From: Coffea arabica
Lineage: Eukaryota; Streptophyta; Magnoliopsida; Gentianales; Rubiaceae
Direction of reading: 5' to 3'
Length of the DNA: 64,000 nt
NCBI RefSeq assembly: GCF_036785885.1
Contig: NC_092314.1
Span: 15,583,638-15,647,637 of the forward strand
Shown one piece after another: positions 44,092 through 55,675 of the stretch. The notes under the pieces are model-generated. The model was not told where the DNA came from, did no database searches, and saw only the letters and a list, made by a program, of their open reading frames with translations. The stretch's first letter is position 1; the number at the start of each line of letters is the position of its first letter. Both the position numbers and the translations under genes were made by a program.

Positions 44092-44739
44092 GGAAGGTAA
44101 TGGAGGAAATTAAACCAAACTATTTTAGTATTAGTTTCCTAATTCTTTTTGGTGTCTTATTTGTTTAGTTTCCATATTATATTAGGAAATTTCAAGTCAG
44201 TTTGCAAGTAAGTTTTGGTTTACAATTGTACTATTTGTTTTAGGAAGTTTTGGAATCTATAAATACTACCAATCTAGTAGGTTATTATTTGGAGAGTTGA
44301 GTTGAGTCTAGATATTAGGTTAGAGAGAAAGTCTCATAATTGAGATTTGTGAGTTGTCGTGAGGAAAAGGATACGACTTGATATTTGTAATTGTTGAATT
44401 TTGGATTAATAAATTATTGAGTTATTATTGTTTGTTTATTCTCCTCTTCCCTCATATTTTTATATGTGTCAAAATTGCTTCCACTGTGCACGTTATTTTT
44501 TCGTGCCAACAGCTCTTAATCTTGTGTTTTGTTGTTTGCCATTGATTGCCATCTATTACTTTTGTTGGCAATGGATCCTTTACAGCATTCAAGTGATATA
44601 TATATATATATATATTTGGCCAACCATGTTAATGGAGGAGCGATGCCAATCCTACTTTATTAATTACAAAAAGAAAAGAAATAGACAATAGAGGGGGACT
44701 ATACCTGAACCTCCAGTACATGAATCAGAGCTAGTAAAC

Positions 44740-45030
44740 CAGGAGTACTACTCTAGTAAACTTTCTGCCCCGATACATTAAGGGAAGCTAAAGAATCAAC
44801 TGCAGCATTTGCTTCCTTGTAAACATGGATCAATGTCGCCGAGAGCTGAACCTTTAAATCCTGAATACGTCTCAGCACATTAAATAAAGGCCATGTTGCA
44901 TTAGCCAAAGAGGATACCAATTGAACCAATGTCTCGGAACCTACCACAACTTGGAACCTACATATCCTTGCTCCACACAGAGTTGCAAACCGAAGATCAA
45001 AGCACTAGATTCCGCCAACAATTATGAAAC
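44740..45030 (-). pseudogene. Plant RNase H-like (RVT_3 / LINE-type) domain fragment
   Basis: The minus-strand frame 44947-44753 reads SETLVQLVSSLANATWPLFN, LRRIQDLKVQLSATLIHVYK and EANAAVDSLASLNVSGQ, the C-terminal half of the RNase H-like domain that plant LINEs and stand-alone RVT_3 proteins carry (pattern HVYREANxxADxLA). A preceding block in another frame (AESSALIFGLQLCVEQGY, about 45015-44962) supplies the EAxALxxGLxLA motif. The frameshift between them and the missing remainder mark it as a relic. Confidence 0.7.
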
Positions 45031-46403
45031 AGAAATGCTCCATCTTGTCCACGATGTCTTTTTTTAAAGAAAAGGTCTTCAGTTTGCTGCAATGTGCTTC
45101 ATGTTCATGCTTATTTCCCTTTTCCAGTTTGTTTAAATTTCATGCTTTCATGTTTCCAATCGTTTAAAATAAAACCATGCAATATATGTATTTTTCAAGC
45201 TTTTACGTTTCCAATTGTTTAAAACTAAATCCCATAATGAATTCTTGTGAAAATTTCAATTACAAGTTTTTCCATTAAACTCTTGTTTCTTTGTGCTTAG
45301 AAATGAATGTCATTCCAGTGTAAACAGCCAGAGTATGACGTTTATTGTTTGTGTTCTCTCAATTTTTAGAAACTAAAATCATCACTTTCATGACATATGC
45401 TAGTTATTACTTATACCACACTAATTGTAGAAATTTTTTGTCTAATTCATGAATTTAGCTAATGTAAGGAGTGTAACTAATAATAATTCAATCTGAAATA
45501 AAATATTTTAGTTGTATAGGGACTTCGGGTGCGTTTGATAATATTGAAATTTGAAAACTGAAATTTAAAATCTAAAATCTGAAATTTGAATCCATTAAGT
45601 TATTGAATTGTTAAGTATTAAATATAATACATTTGAGTTTATATCACGTTAAGTGATACATGAATAGTTCATTATTTATTTTTGAGAATAAGTTTGTTTA
45701 GAAAATTCAGTGCCACTTAATTAGTTCATATGTTTAGTTTTTGATTATCAAATAATCTGAACATATTAAAATCTGAATTCATTAAATTTAAGTACTGAAT
45801 TGAGTATCAAACAAGATCTTAACACAATGGGGGTTTCAAAGAAGTGCAACCGTTGAAGATTTTTGAGTGATAATTAGACTATCTTTAGTCTGTAGAGTAT
45901 GTATACTTTTCTCGTTAAGTATCCATGTATTAGGTGTTAATTCACAGCCGACCATTTTTAAGATTTCTTTGGATTCCCTTAGTTTTAAGTGTATAATAGT
46001 CTCTGTCTAACTGCGAGTGAGACTAAAAATATAAAAAGTTCAAATTGCTGACTTGTTGAACTACAAAATAGTGATCTATACTCCAGAAATTCGCTAAACT
46101 TGATTGACATTGAACTATGCATACGTAAAAGCTTCCTGTTATTGCTGCTAAAATGAACCAATATATGTATTATAATTTCATTCAGGATTGGTCTATGGTC
46201 AATATTTATTTATTTAAACTAATAATGACCAAATTTGCATAAGTTTGTGACCATTCATTTTCTTTCCTTAGTAAAGGTCAGCAAACATCTTCCTAGTGAA
46301 GATAACGCTATTTATTCCTAGTGTATACACTGTTAGTGTATATAAGATTTATTTTTTATTCAATGTTTAATTTCATTAAGTTAAAAAAATATTTTTATTT
46401 TTA
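45031..46403. other. Intergenic with a small TIR MITE
   Basis: No gene seen. Within it, 45528-45822 has ends GGGTGCGTTTGATA and TATCAAACAAGATC, imperfect inverted repeats of a type common in hAT MITEs; I found no TSD. 46318-46350 holds a short TAGTGTATACACTGTTAGTG repeat. Confidence 0.45.
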
Positions 46404-46498
46404 GGGATAATTTCATAAACATCCCATGAGGCATTTAACAATTTCACTAAGTTCCCTCAAGGTTTTAAAAATTATACTTACTTCCCTCAATTTGATAC

Positions 46499-49400
46499 TG
46501 TGGCGGCCCCACTTCTCCCTAAGGCGAACCAGAGGGTTGGCGGGTCACCTGCCTAACTCTCGCCAGAACTCACGCAAGAAAACCGACTAAACCCTTTCCA
46601 CGTATAACTTAAACCGAAACAAAATTCGTCATCCGAACATGTCAAACCATTAAACGACCGGAATACTAAAACACATTAACTTCAGAGATAACATTGACAT
46701 TGGACATCTGCATGTTCACCCTTAGAACAACTCCAACTAGCTTAACACATAACTACACTTATACAATACAAACCACAAAGTGAAATCCGAAAATTACAAA
46801 TTTATTCATACAGGCCAAAGTTTAGGATTTGCACTTTTCCAACTTCAAGTGGCAACCCAAAACAAAAGATACATAGACCGATTCAAAACAATATTTACAA
46901 AGCCAAAAGCAGATTTCAAATCTCTTGAACGCCAAAACCTGTTAAGGAAAACAAATATCATGTGGTGAGCTAAAACTCAGTGGTGCCCAAAACATGCAAT
47001 CATATAACACAAATAGTAAATAATAACTTCAAACTTAAATTCAGCAAGTAGAAAAGCGTATAACAGCACAGGGTAGGATACAGGGGCTCTCAGGAGCCAT
47101 TTTCCACTAGCTTGATCAAAATTAACCGCAGTTGACCCTCCGTCAACTCTCACTATCTAAAGTCCATGTAGATTCAATTTTTTTTCTCTTAACACGCTCC
47201 AACCAACTTACTCCCACCGGGCCCGCACGCCTCACGAGAGAGTTTGGTATTGTTCGAGTATACCTTTTTATAAACTAGTCGAGGGATTCACCCAACGACG
47301 TCACATTATAAACTAGTCGAGGGATTCACCCAACGACGTCACAACACGCTTTTACCAAGACAGGATAAGAGGCCCTCCCACCCTAAGGTGTGGTACGTTT
47401 CCCTGCCTGGTAGATTAGTTGACGAGTCCACGCTCCAGTCAACAATTGCAAAATATTCGAGAAAATATTTCAAGCAAGTCACCACTCGAAAGGCTAATGC
47501 AATAAAGTACACACTGCCACTTCGATGGTTCAGGAAAACCACTTTCCAATTATCACATAACAGGTCAAGAAAGCATTTTAACACTTTAGTCATAGAACAA
47601 GCACGGACACTCACCAAAAGTGAAGCTCAAAAGTCAAGTTGGGAATCGAAGTCCACGCCCTCGCTAAACCCTAAAAATTCAAGTTTTAAAAACTATAAGT
47701 TTTACTAAACAAACTCTTGGTTTATATACAAAAGATTATCTAGTATAAAACTAATTTATTTACTCGGAATAAATCAATAAATCTCTTATAATTAAAGCTA
47801 GTAAAGTAATAAAATATTTCGTATGATTCCTTTAAAGTTACTCTTCTTTCTAGAGGTACAACTAAAACCAATTTAATTCAAACAAGTTTTCTTGCCAAAC
47901 AAGTTTTTCCAAGCCTTTTATTTGAAATTATTCAAATCTAGTGTTTTTAACAATTTTCCTCTAAAACAACTAGCCAAGGATAATTTTATGAAAACTTAAA
48001 GTTTGGAAGTTAATACAATTATTTCTTAAAGGTAATAAAACTAGTTCAAGCAAAGAAAAGACTTAGCTAGTTAGCAAGGTTTTAAGAGTCCCGACATTTA
48101 AATTTTAATATTAACGTACTGTGCTCAATTTATATAACTTAATATTAAGACAAAACATTTCAATAAAGCTTGATAAAAAATACTCGAATTCAAAAGACTA
48201 AAACGGACCTCACGATTCCAACTCATTTGCACTTTGAATTCCAAGTCACCAATATAGTAAAATCACAATCCAAACATCAATATCACTAGGGTTTCATCAA
48301 TCATTAGCCCTAAGTCTCAACAGATTCAGTTCCAAACAAAATTCAACAAAGAAAGTCCAAGGTATCAAAACAAACCCAAATCACAACCCATGGACCTTCC
48401 AAGTACATTTCAGCCAACTACTTGAACAAATTCCCCAAAATTTACATGCATGACCGTCTTAGGATATTCTAAAGTGCAATCAGCAATAATATGATATTTT
48501 ACAGCCCCAAGATCTATGAAAAAATAGTAAATAATTTCCCTTTATCTATCTCGGCTAAGCTGAGAAATTCCAGCAGTTAATTGGTCATAAATCCGAATTT
48601 TCTTCGGCTAAAACCTTGTATTTTGTACTCAAATCTCACATGCACAACTCCTTAACTAATTAACTATCATTTCTAGTCCAAAACAGGTTCGGATATCAGC
48701 AACATTCATCCACAATTCCAGAATTTTGTTCAACTACCTCGGGTGAGCTTGCATGCAGAAGATTGTTGTTTCATTTTTTTTTCTTACTTAACCGAACTAA
48801 CGAACTTCATGCAAAGCTTAATCACCTAGTTTTTAGTTAGCTAAACACATTTATAAGCTCAGATTACTTCAGAGAAACAAAATTAAAGCTGCATTTCTGT
48901 TTCAGCTTCTCGGCAAAACCCCAATTCCTTCGAATCAGATTTTCCTTATGCTTTGATTCATCATCCGAATGCATCAACTTCACATACAAGTCTATAACCA
49001 GCATAATCTACCTATAATCTATTGATTTCAGTCCAGAAATTACCTCTACTGGAAGCTTACACACGCGACAGAAGCTGAAGTTTTCTACCTCTCCTCTCGG
49101 TTAACTCACACACGCGATGGATGGTTAGTCTGCTGTCCTGGTTGCCGGTGGTTGCAGGTGTGGTGTTTGTAATTGGAGATGGCCACAGCTGGTTGAGGTG
49201 AAGTTGCAGAATGAAACGGCAGCTCGCGGTGGGGATGAGGAAGGTAATAAAGCTCACGACTATCTCTCGGACAGTTCCGGACTCGCAGCTCACTCAACTT
49301 CCTTCCTCTCTTTTTTTTTTCTTGCTCTCTCACTCTCGCCGATGATACCAAGGCAGGGAAATGGAAGTGAAGTGGAGTTGTTGTAGGTGGGACTGATGTG

Positions 49401-49942
49401 TAGTGGAGAGGATATGGTGAGGAGTCGCGGATGGGGTTGGGTGTGTGGTGGAGAAAGATGAAATTGCATCCGGCAGAAATGGAAATGTTGGTTTTTAAGG
49501 TTGACCGAGGAAGCTTTGGTGGTTGCATGGTAATTTCCGAGATTGTGGAGGTTATTTTAGTCTTTTCACATTTCATCCGAATTTCCACTTAAGTCCTCAA
49601 TTCTAATCTAATTCCAAAATTTACCCCAAATGTAAATTGAATGCCTAATAATATATTAATCTCGCAAAGATTCGATTATCGAGGTTTTAACGTCCTAAGT
49701 ATACCAAGGCAATAAAATTAATCTAATTCAGGCAATATTAATTTAACATAACCAAAACCAAGTAATTTAATATTTTAGTACAATTATAGTATTTATAACA
49801 TAAGAATTGTTTTCACATACTTAGTTAAGAGCAAGTATACTTAATGCTTGAATTTACTAATGAATCAAAAGTGCAAATGCAATATGCATGGGTATATATA
49901 TATATATATATATATATATAGGCATCTTTCAAGGTTCTCACA
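46499..49942 (-). repeat. 3' LTR of the gypsy element
   Basis: 3444 bp, including a 38-bp tandem duplication (47271-47346) shared with the other LTR and a TA microsatellite (49893-49920) that is longer than its counterpart. Open frames inside it occur identically in both LTRs and are not taken as genes. Confidence 0.93.
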
Positions 49943-49955
49943 TCCTCCCCTCCTT
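49943..49955 (-). promoter_or_regulatory. Polypurine tract of the gypsy element
   Basis: On the minus strand AAGGAGGGGAGGA immediately precedes the 3' LTR (TGTGAG...). It is the plus-strand primer site for reverse transcription. Confidence 0.85.
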
Positions 49956-50014
49956 AAAATGAATTTTGTCCTCAAAATTTTCACCTTCTACAAAAATAGG
50001 TCGGGGTACTCTTT

Positions 50015-50515
50015 CTACATTTCTTCTTCTAGTTCCCAAGTTGCCTCCTCTAAGCCATGATTTCTCCATAGAATCTTCACCAAAGGAATTTTCTTATTTC
50101 TCAGTTCTTTTACTTCTCTTTCCAAAATCTTGACTGGTCCTTCTTCATAAGTTAGCGACTCATCCATCTCAATTTCTTCCAATTGCAACACATGGCTTGG
50201 GTCGGGGTGATATTTCCTAAGCATAGAGACATGAAATACATCGTGAACATTGGCCATGCTTGCAGGCAACTTTAACTGATACGCTACTTTTCCGATTCGT
50301 TACAAAATTTCAAAATGTCCGATATACCTCGGTTTTAGCTTCTTACCCTTCTTGGACACTACTCCGCTCTTCAAGGGTTTAACTCTTAGGAAAACTTTAT
50401 CTCTTATTTCGAATTCCAAATCTTTTCTTCTTGTGTCGGCATAGCTCTTTTGTCGACTCCGGACAACTTGAAGTCTCTCTCTAATTAGTTTCACTTTCTC
50501 TTGAGCTTCCTCCAT
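50015..50515 (-). pseudogene. Gypsy integrase C-terminal and chromodomain-like region
   Basis: 50515-50300 reads KVKLIRERLQVVRSRQKSYA and LRVKPLKSGVVSKKGKKLKP then a TAA stop (50300-50302). 50290-50015 reads NVHDVFHVSMLRKYHPDPSH, EEGPVKILEREVKELRNKKI and PLVKILWRNHGLEEATWE. This is the post-DDE module of chromoviral integrases, with the linker that leads to a chromodomain-like fold targeting heterochromatin. Two stops (50300 and 50012) interrupt it. Confidence 0.8.
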
Positions 50516-50563
50516 CCAAGGTATAGCTGTTGGATCTACAATTTTCTTCTCCCCTACTTCATC

Positions 50564-51616
50564 CTAATGAATCGAAAATCGACACCTTCTCCCATATAAT
50601 GCTTCATAAGGTGCCATTTGAATCGAGGCGTGATAGCTGTTATTATACGCAAATTCTACTAATGTCATATATTGATTCCATTTACCTCCAAAATCCAATA
50701 TACACAATCTCAGCATATCCTCCAAAGTCTGAATTGTCCTTTCTGACTGCCCATCTGTGTGGGGATGATAAGCGGTACTAAATTTCAACTTGGTCCCCAA
50801 TGTCTTTTGAAATTTTTGCCAAAAACGCGAGACAAACCTTGGATCACGATCAGACACAATGCTTATAGGAATACCATGCAATTTCATGATCTCTTCTGTA
50901 TACAACTTGGCCAATTTTTCCAAAGAAAAGCTCATACTCACAGGTAGAAAATGCGCGGACTTGGTAAGCCTGTCAACTATCACCCAAACCGCATCAAATT
51001 CTTTTTGACTTCGAGGCAATCCCGTGATAAAATCCTTGGTTATGTGGTCCCACTTCCATTCAGGAATTTCTAGTGGCTGCAATAAAACAGAAGGTTTCTG
51101 ATGTTCAGCTTTTACTTGTTGGCAGATCAGACATTTTTGTACAAACTTTGCCACGTCCTTTTTCAACCCGTCCCACCAGTATAATTTCTTTACATCGTGA
51201 TACATTTTGTTCACTCCTGCGTGTATAGTATACCTTGATCGATGTGATTCTTCTAGAATTTCTTTCCTTAATTCTTCATCAACTGGAACCACAATTCGAT
51301 CTCGAAACCTTAACACTCCTTCAGACCTTAATTTAAAGTCTAGGTTTTCTCCGTTTTGCACTTTCTCCAACTTTTTCTGGATCATAGGGTCCATTTTCTG
51401 TGCCTCTTTAATACGCTCCAACAATGGTGATTTCAACGTCAGGTTCCCAAATAAAATCTTCAATATCTCCAAACGAGGGTTCCAAATGCAAACTTTTTCT
51501 AACATGTCCCATTCTTTTACCATTAACCCCGCTACTTGGGCATTTCTACTTAAAGCGTCTGCTACCACGTTGGCTTTTCCTGGGTGATAGTTTATTGAAC
51601 AATCATTATCCTCCAA
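50564..51616 (-). pseudogene. Gypsy integrase (zinc-binding and DDE core)
   Basis: 350 uninterrupted codons. An HHCC domain (HRSRYTIHAGVNKMYHD...CLICQQVK) is followed by the catalytic core with the first Asp in WDHITKDFITGLP, the second in SIVSDRDPRF and Glu in GQSERTIQTLEDML. The start contains NYHPGKANVVADALSRN, the end of the RNase H domain. The frame closes at a TAG (50564-50566) in SIH*DEVGE where Trp is normal. The integrase core itself looks intact, but it cannot be released from a polyprotein broken both up- and downstream. Confidence 0.88.
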
Positions 51617-52890
51617 AAATTATACCCATCGTCTTTGTCTCAAATTCAATTCCTTTTGGGAGAACAGGTACTTAAGACTCTTATGGTCCGTATAAATTTC
51701 AAAGGTCATACCATACAAGTAATGTTTTCATTTCTTTAGGGCAAAAACTACTGCGGCCAGTTCCAGGTCATGCGTTGGATAATTTTGTTCGTGAGGATTC
51801 AATTTTCTAGAGGCATAGGCAACCACTTTACCCTTTTGCATTAGCACGCATCCTAGACCTTCCCTAGAAGCATCGGAATATACGACATAACCTTCTACTC
51901 CATCAGGCAATGCCAAAACAGGAGCTGATGTTAAGCGCCTCTTTAACTCCTGAAAACTTGATCCGCACTTCGAGTTCAAATAAACTTATTATTTTTCTTT
52001 GTCAGCTCTATCATAGGTCTAGCAATCTTTGAAAAGTCCTTGATGAATCGCCTGTAGTAACCTGCTAGACCCAAGAAACTTCTAACCTCTGTTGGAGTTT
52101 CTGGCTGTTTCCACATTGTGACTGCCTCAACTTTTGCCGGATCTACGGCAATTCCATCTTTAGAAACTTTGTGCCCCAGAAAAGAAATTTCATCCAGCCA
52201 AAACTCACACTTACTAAATTTAGCATACAGTTTATGCTCTCTTAAGATCTGCAGAACCACTTTCAAGTGTTGAACATGTTCCTCTCGAGTCTTAAAATAT
52301 ACTAGGATATCATCAATAAAAACTACTACAAACTGATTCAAGTACTTTTCAAAGACTCTCTGCATTAAGTCCATGAAGGCAGCTGGTGCATTGGTTAACC
52401 CAAATGGCATGACTGCAAATTCAAAATGTCCATATCTTGTATTAAAAGCAGTTTTAGGTATGTCTTCCTTCTTAATTTTCAATTGATAATACCCTTGCCT
52501 CAAGTCCAGCTTGGAGAAAACTACTGATCCTTGCAACTGATCAAATAAGCTGTCAATCAATGGTAGAGGATATTTATTTTTAATTGTACCCTCATTTAAT
52601 CCTCGATAATCAATACGTAACCTCAAACTTCCATCATTTTTCTTAACAAATAGAACAGGTGCCCTCCATGGCGAATCACTTTCTCTAACAAAACCTCTTT
52701 CCAATAGATCCTGTAATTGTATTTTTAATTCTTTTAGCTCTACAGGAGCCATTCGGTACGAAGTCTTAGAAATCGGGGCCATTCCCGGCACCAGTTCAAT
52801 TTTAAACTCCACTTCTCCCTCCGGAGGTAATGTTTTTAATTTTTCGGAAAACACATCTGGAAATTTCCTTACCACCGGCACATCCTCCAA
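51617..52890 (-). pseudogene. Gypsy reverse transcriptase and RNase H
   Basis: RT is 52890-51976: [40 protein letters not shown], the catalytic [11 protein letters not shown] (F-I-D-D variant) and [19 protein letters not shown] one-base frameshift near 51978 leads to RNase [41 protein letters not shown] and [10 protein letters not shown], then TGA (51728-51730, Trp expected) and [20 protein letters not shown] to about 51620, followed by a TAA. Active-site residues are present in both domains. Synthesis as one chain is blocked by the frameshift and the stops. Confidence 0.88.
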
Positions 52891-52941
52891 CTTTACTTGG
52901 TCACTGGGAGCGTTAATCAGGAAAGCTAAGAACCCTTGCGC

Positions 52942-53409
52942 TCATTTATACAATATTTTTCTTGCTCGAACTCCCGAAATCATAGCAGATGATGCTAACC
53001 TACCTTTCACATCCAATTTCAGGGTTGCTTCCCCAGGAATCCAAAATTCCACCACTTTTGCTCTACAATCAAGCTTAGCATGGTGGTGAGTTAGGAAATC
53101 CATTTCTATGATAACATCATACCCTTTTATGTCCAAACTGACTAGGTCTACTAGCATCTTACGCTCTCTAACCCAGAATTCGCAGTTCTTATAGGTTAGG
53201 CTAGTGATTATACTCTTATTACCCATAGGTGTCCTAACTTCAAGATCGAAGGGTAATTTAACAGGTTGAACACTAATTCCGAACATAAAAATTGGATTCA
53301 CAAATGAATGAGTTGCGCCAGGATCAATTAGTACTCTAGCTAATCGGTGAAAGATTGGAAGAGTACCTTCCACAACCTCCGAGGAATTAGGTACAGGTTG
53401 GTCATCCAT
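52942..53409 (-). pseudogene. Gypsy aspartic protease
   Basis: The frame holds RVLIDPGATHSFV, the retropepsin active-site motif in its D-x-G form (DPG, a variant seen in plant gypsy elements in place of DSG). It is followed by LVSLDIKGYDVIIEMDFLTH, the second conserved strand (ILGMDWL type). It ends at TGA (52942-52944), after which the chain continues AQGFLAFLI into RT. It matures Gag-Pol in virus-like particles. Confidence 0.8.
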
Positions 53410-53499
53410 AGCGTATACCCTGGCGGGAACTTTCGGCCTGTTTCCTCCAAAAGTGGCTTGTCTAGCACTTGGGGTACCACCTTCTTGTATTTTTGGACA

Positions 53500-54605
53500 A
53501 CCGGCAATCTAGTATTCACTACTTCCGCACCTCAAGCACTTCCCTTCTTTCCTCCAGCATCCGTCCTCAGTATGGCCAGCCTTCCTGCAATATCCACAAG
53601 TTACTTGAGGGGTGGTCACACGACCTCATTGCGGGGCGTTCCTAATTTGATTCCTTCCACTTGATCCTCATCTAGTACCGATATCTCTTCTTCCGGTACC
53701 TCTTGCCCCAGCTCCTCTTGCTAGAGCGCCTCGTGGTGCTCCAGGACAATTTACTCCACCCATTTCTCGATCTACTTTGGCCGGTGGAACATTTGCATAA
53801 GTCGGCTCCCGACTGCTGCTAGGGCCAAATCTTTTCTTCGGCTGGAAGGATTTTAGTTGAGCTCTGGCAACTTCAACCCTCTGAGCTCTCTCTACGGCAT
53901 CAGCAAATGTGTCCATCCGAACAGCAGCTAATCCCTCCTGAATTTCCACGTTCAGTCCCTGCACAAACCTCCTTACACGCCTTTGCTCCGTGGCTACCAA
54001 TTCAGGAGCAAAACGGGACAATTTTGTGAATCAAATTTCATATTCGGCGACACTCACCGCCCCTTGCCTAAACTTGATAAAGTCATCCTCTCTTTTCTCT
54101 TGAATGAGAGGAGGTAGAAACTTGGTGTTGAACTCCCTTGTGAAGTTCGCTCAGGTCCTAGGAATATGGTTCCTATATCAATTAACCCTAATTAGGTTCC
54201 ACCAGGAACGAGCAGCTCTCTCAAACTGAAATGCTGCAAAAGTCACTTCTCTCTCTTCCGTATAATTTAAAGCTGCAAAAATGTCAGAGATCCTCTCCCA
54301 CCAACCTTTTGCTACCTCGGGTTCTGGGCCTCCATAGAACTTAGGAGGTCCAAACTTCAAGAATCTCTCTAATGCCTGATCCTCTGTATCGATTGGGCCT
54401 CCTTGATGATGCACCGCTCCAAGGGCTTGGTGCTCAGTCATGCGCTCTAGTACATCGATTATTCTATTGATTGCGGTGGCCACTGGGTCTCCGGCCACGC
54501 TTCCTTGACCCGGGTCTTGATTGACCTCAGGTTCCCTATCACCACCGCCCTCAGGGTGTTGTCTAGTTGATCTCCCACGTTCTCTACCTCTAACTCATCG
54601 ATCCA
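53500..54605 (-). pseudogene. Gypsy gag with zinc knuckle, several nonsense codons
   Basis: The ATG at 54605-54603 is followed at codon 4 by TGA. Downstream the frame contains ERFLKFGPPKFYGGPEPEVA, WWERISDIFAALNYTEER and VTFAAFQFERAARSWWNLIR, TGA (54178-54180), TGA (54151-54153, Trp expected in PRT*ANF), KFLPPLIQEKREDDFIKFRQ, another TGA near 54034, then LSRFAPELVATEQRRVRRFV. A CCHC knuckle CGYCRKAGHTEDGC lies at about 53605-53555. Gag forms the particle and packages RNA. Nearly every stop is a TGA in a conserved Trp, Arg or Gln position. Confidence 0.85.
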
Positions 54606-54921
54606 TAACATAGTTATGGCTATTGATATAAATGAAGTAATAAGCGAAGATATTGTTACTTATTTACTTATTATATTTTCTTTTATAAGAAAAATCAACA
54701 CGAATATTAAGGAAAGAAAAATAAAACACTTAACATATATATTCGCATACCAAAATTCATACAAATAACAGGTTAGGGTGCCTTCCAAAAGTATGGCACA
54801 CAAGTTTAGCAAATATATACAAACAATCCCTTAAACCAAAAATAGGGATATAGTGCCTCAAAAGTAGGCCGTCTAACTAGACAAAATGCTACCACCTATA
54901 CTAGTGTCACCCTAACTAACC

Positions 54922-55505
54922 CTAGATATGTAGATACAAACAGATCAAACCTAGCAAACCCTCAGCAGGGCTACCAGGAGCAACGTTCTCCTTAGGGTCC
55001 TCCTCCGGGTCCTCCTCCGGATCCTCCTCCACACCTGCCTGAGCGGTACCCTGAATAATCCCCATGACCAAGTCTATCATCATAGTGGCGTCGGCCCTAA
55101 TACCCGCACTCCTATCTCGTACCTCCTCAGCTACTCGAGTCAATCGAGACCTCTGTCTCCCAAACTCCTCACTAGCAGCCTCTGACCTAGCCCTCTCGGC
55201 TACTAACCTCTGCTCGAGCTCAGCTATACGATCCATCTGAGTATCAATCATGATGCTCAATTCCTCGACATCCTGGGTCAAAATGTGATTAGCATCCCTC
55301 AGCTGGCGACTCTCGTCATCTAAGGACAACACTAACTCATTAGGGTAAGCATACGTGACCCTACACTGGCATCGAGGGTACCTATCAGCTGGTGTATAAT
55401 GTATACAAGATCCTCCGTCTCGTGGCCTATAGGAGATGGACCTAAGAGATTCTACATGTCCATTAGCCACTTCGTTACCATTAGCATGTCCGTTTCCGTT
55501 TTCCA
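54922..55505 (-). CDS. Extra ORF of the gypsy element, coiled coil, upstream of gag
   Basis: It is intact from ATG (55505-55503, MENGNGHANGNEVANGHV) to a stop at 54922, 194 residues. An N-terminal Asn/Gly-rich stretch is followed by SISYRPRDGGSCIHYTPADR, then YPRCQCRVTYAYPNEL, a long heptad-like helix (ESRQLRDANHILTQDVEELS, DRIAELEQRLVAERARSEAA), an acidic repeat EEDPEEDPEEDPKE and a hydrophobic end. It lies between the PBS and gag on the same strand, with its own start. Immediately before the ATG the sequence TTATTTTGCAGGT looks like a 3' splice site. Unlike gag and pol, it has no premature stop. Function unknown; I know no domain for it. Confidence 0.6.
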
Positions 55506-55660
55506 TACCTGCAAAATAACCAAAATCCAAAGGTTAATACTTAATAGCTAACTTGCTCAAGTACTACTTAGAATGCGTCTAATATCTCGCTTCTTAACTC
55601 TAAAAAGGTTCAGGGTTTCCAACACTTCTAATAAATCTTTTAAATAATTTGTCTAACCTA

Positions 55661-55673
55661 GGCCCTGATACCA
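55661..55673 (-). promoter_or_regulatory. Primer-binding site of the gypsy element
   Basis: On minus, TGGTATCAGGGCC lies two bases after the 5' LTR. It matches the initiator tRNA-Met complement TGGTATCAGAGCC with one mismatch. Confidence 0.88.
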
Positions 55674-55675
55674 CC

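Larger units (their letters stand above)
42562..44511 (+). mobile_element. Compact non-autonomous LTR retrotransposon, 1.95 kb
   Basis: LTRs of 411 bp each (42562-42972 and 44101-44511) start TG(A/G)AGGAAAT and end GTGCCAACA. The TSD GCTCT is perfect (42557-42561 and 44512-44516). A primer-binding site TGGTATCAGAG for initiator tRNA-Met (42975-42985) and a purine tract AAGGAAGGTAA (44090-44100) fix plus orientation. A TATAAATA box lies at 42717-42724. The 1.1 kb interior codes for a copia gag-like N-terminus and then an acidic frame; protease, integrase, RT and RNase H are absent. It must rely on an autonomous partner. Confidence 0.92.

Noticed and set aside
47339-47708. Overlapping open frames of 92 and 106 codons, repeated at 56518-56887
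   Set aside because: They occur identically because both lie in the LTRs of the gypsy element; the frames are antisense to each other and resemble no protein.
49057-49588. 160- and 78-codon frames near the LTR end, with partial copies at 58239-58770
   Set aside because: They are within the LTR, disrupted in the second copy by indels, and without recognisable domains.
51207-51675. Plus-strand frames over integrase and RNase H
   Set aside because: Antisense shadows of the well-supported minus-strand integrase.
53347-53664. Plus-strand frame of 105 codons over gag/protease
   Set aside because: Antisense shadow of the gypsy polyprotein.
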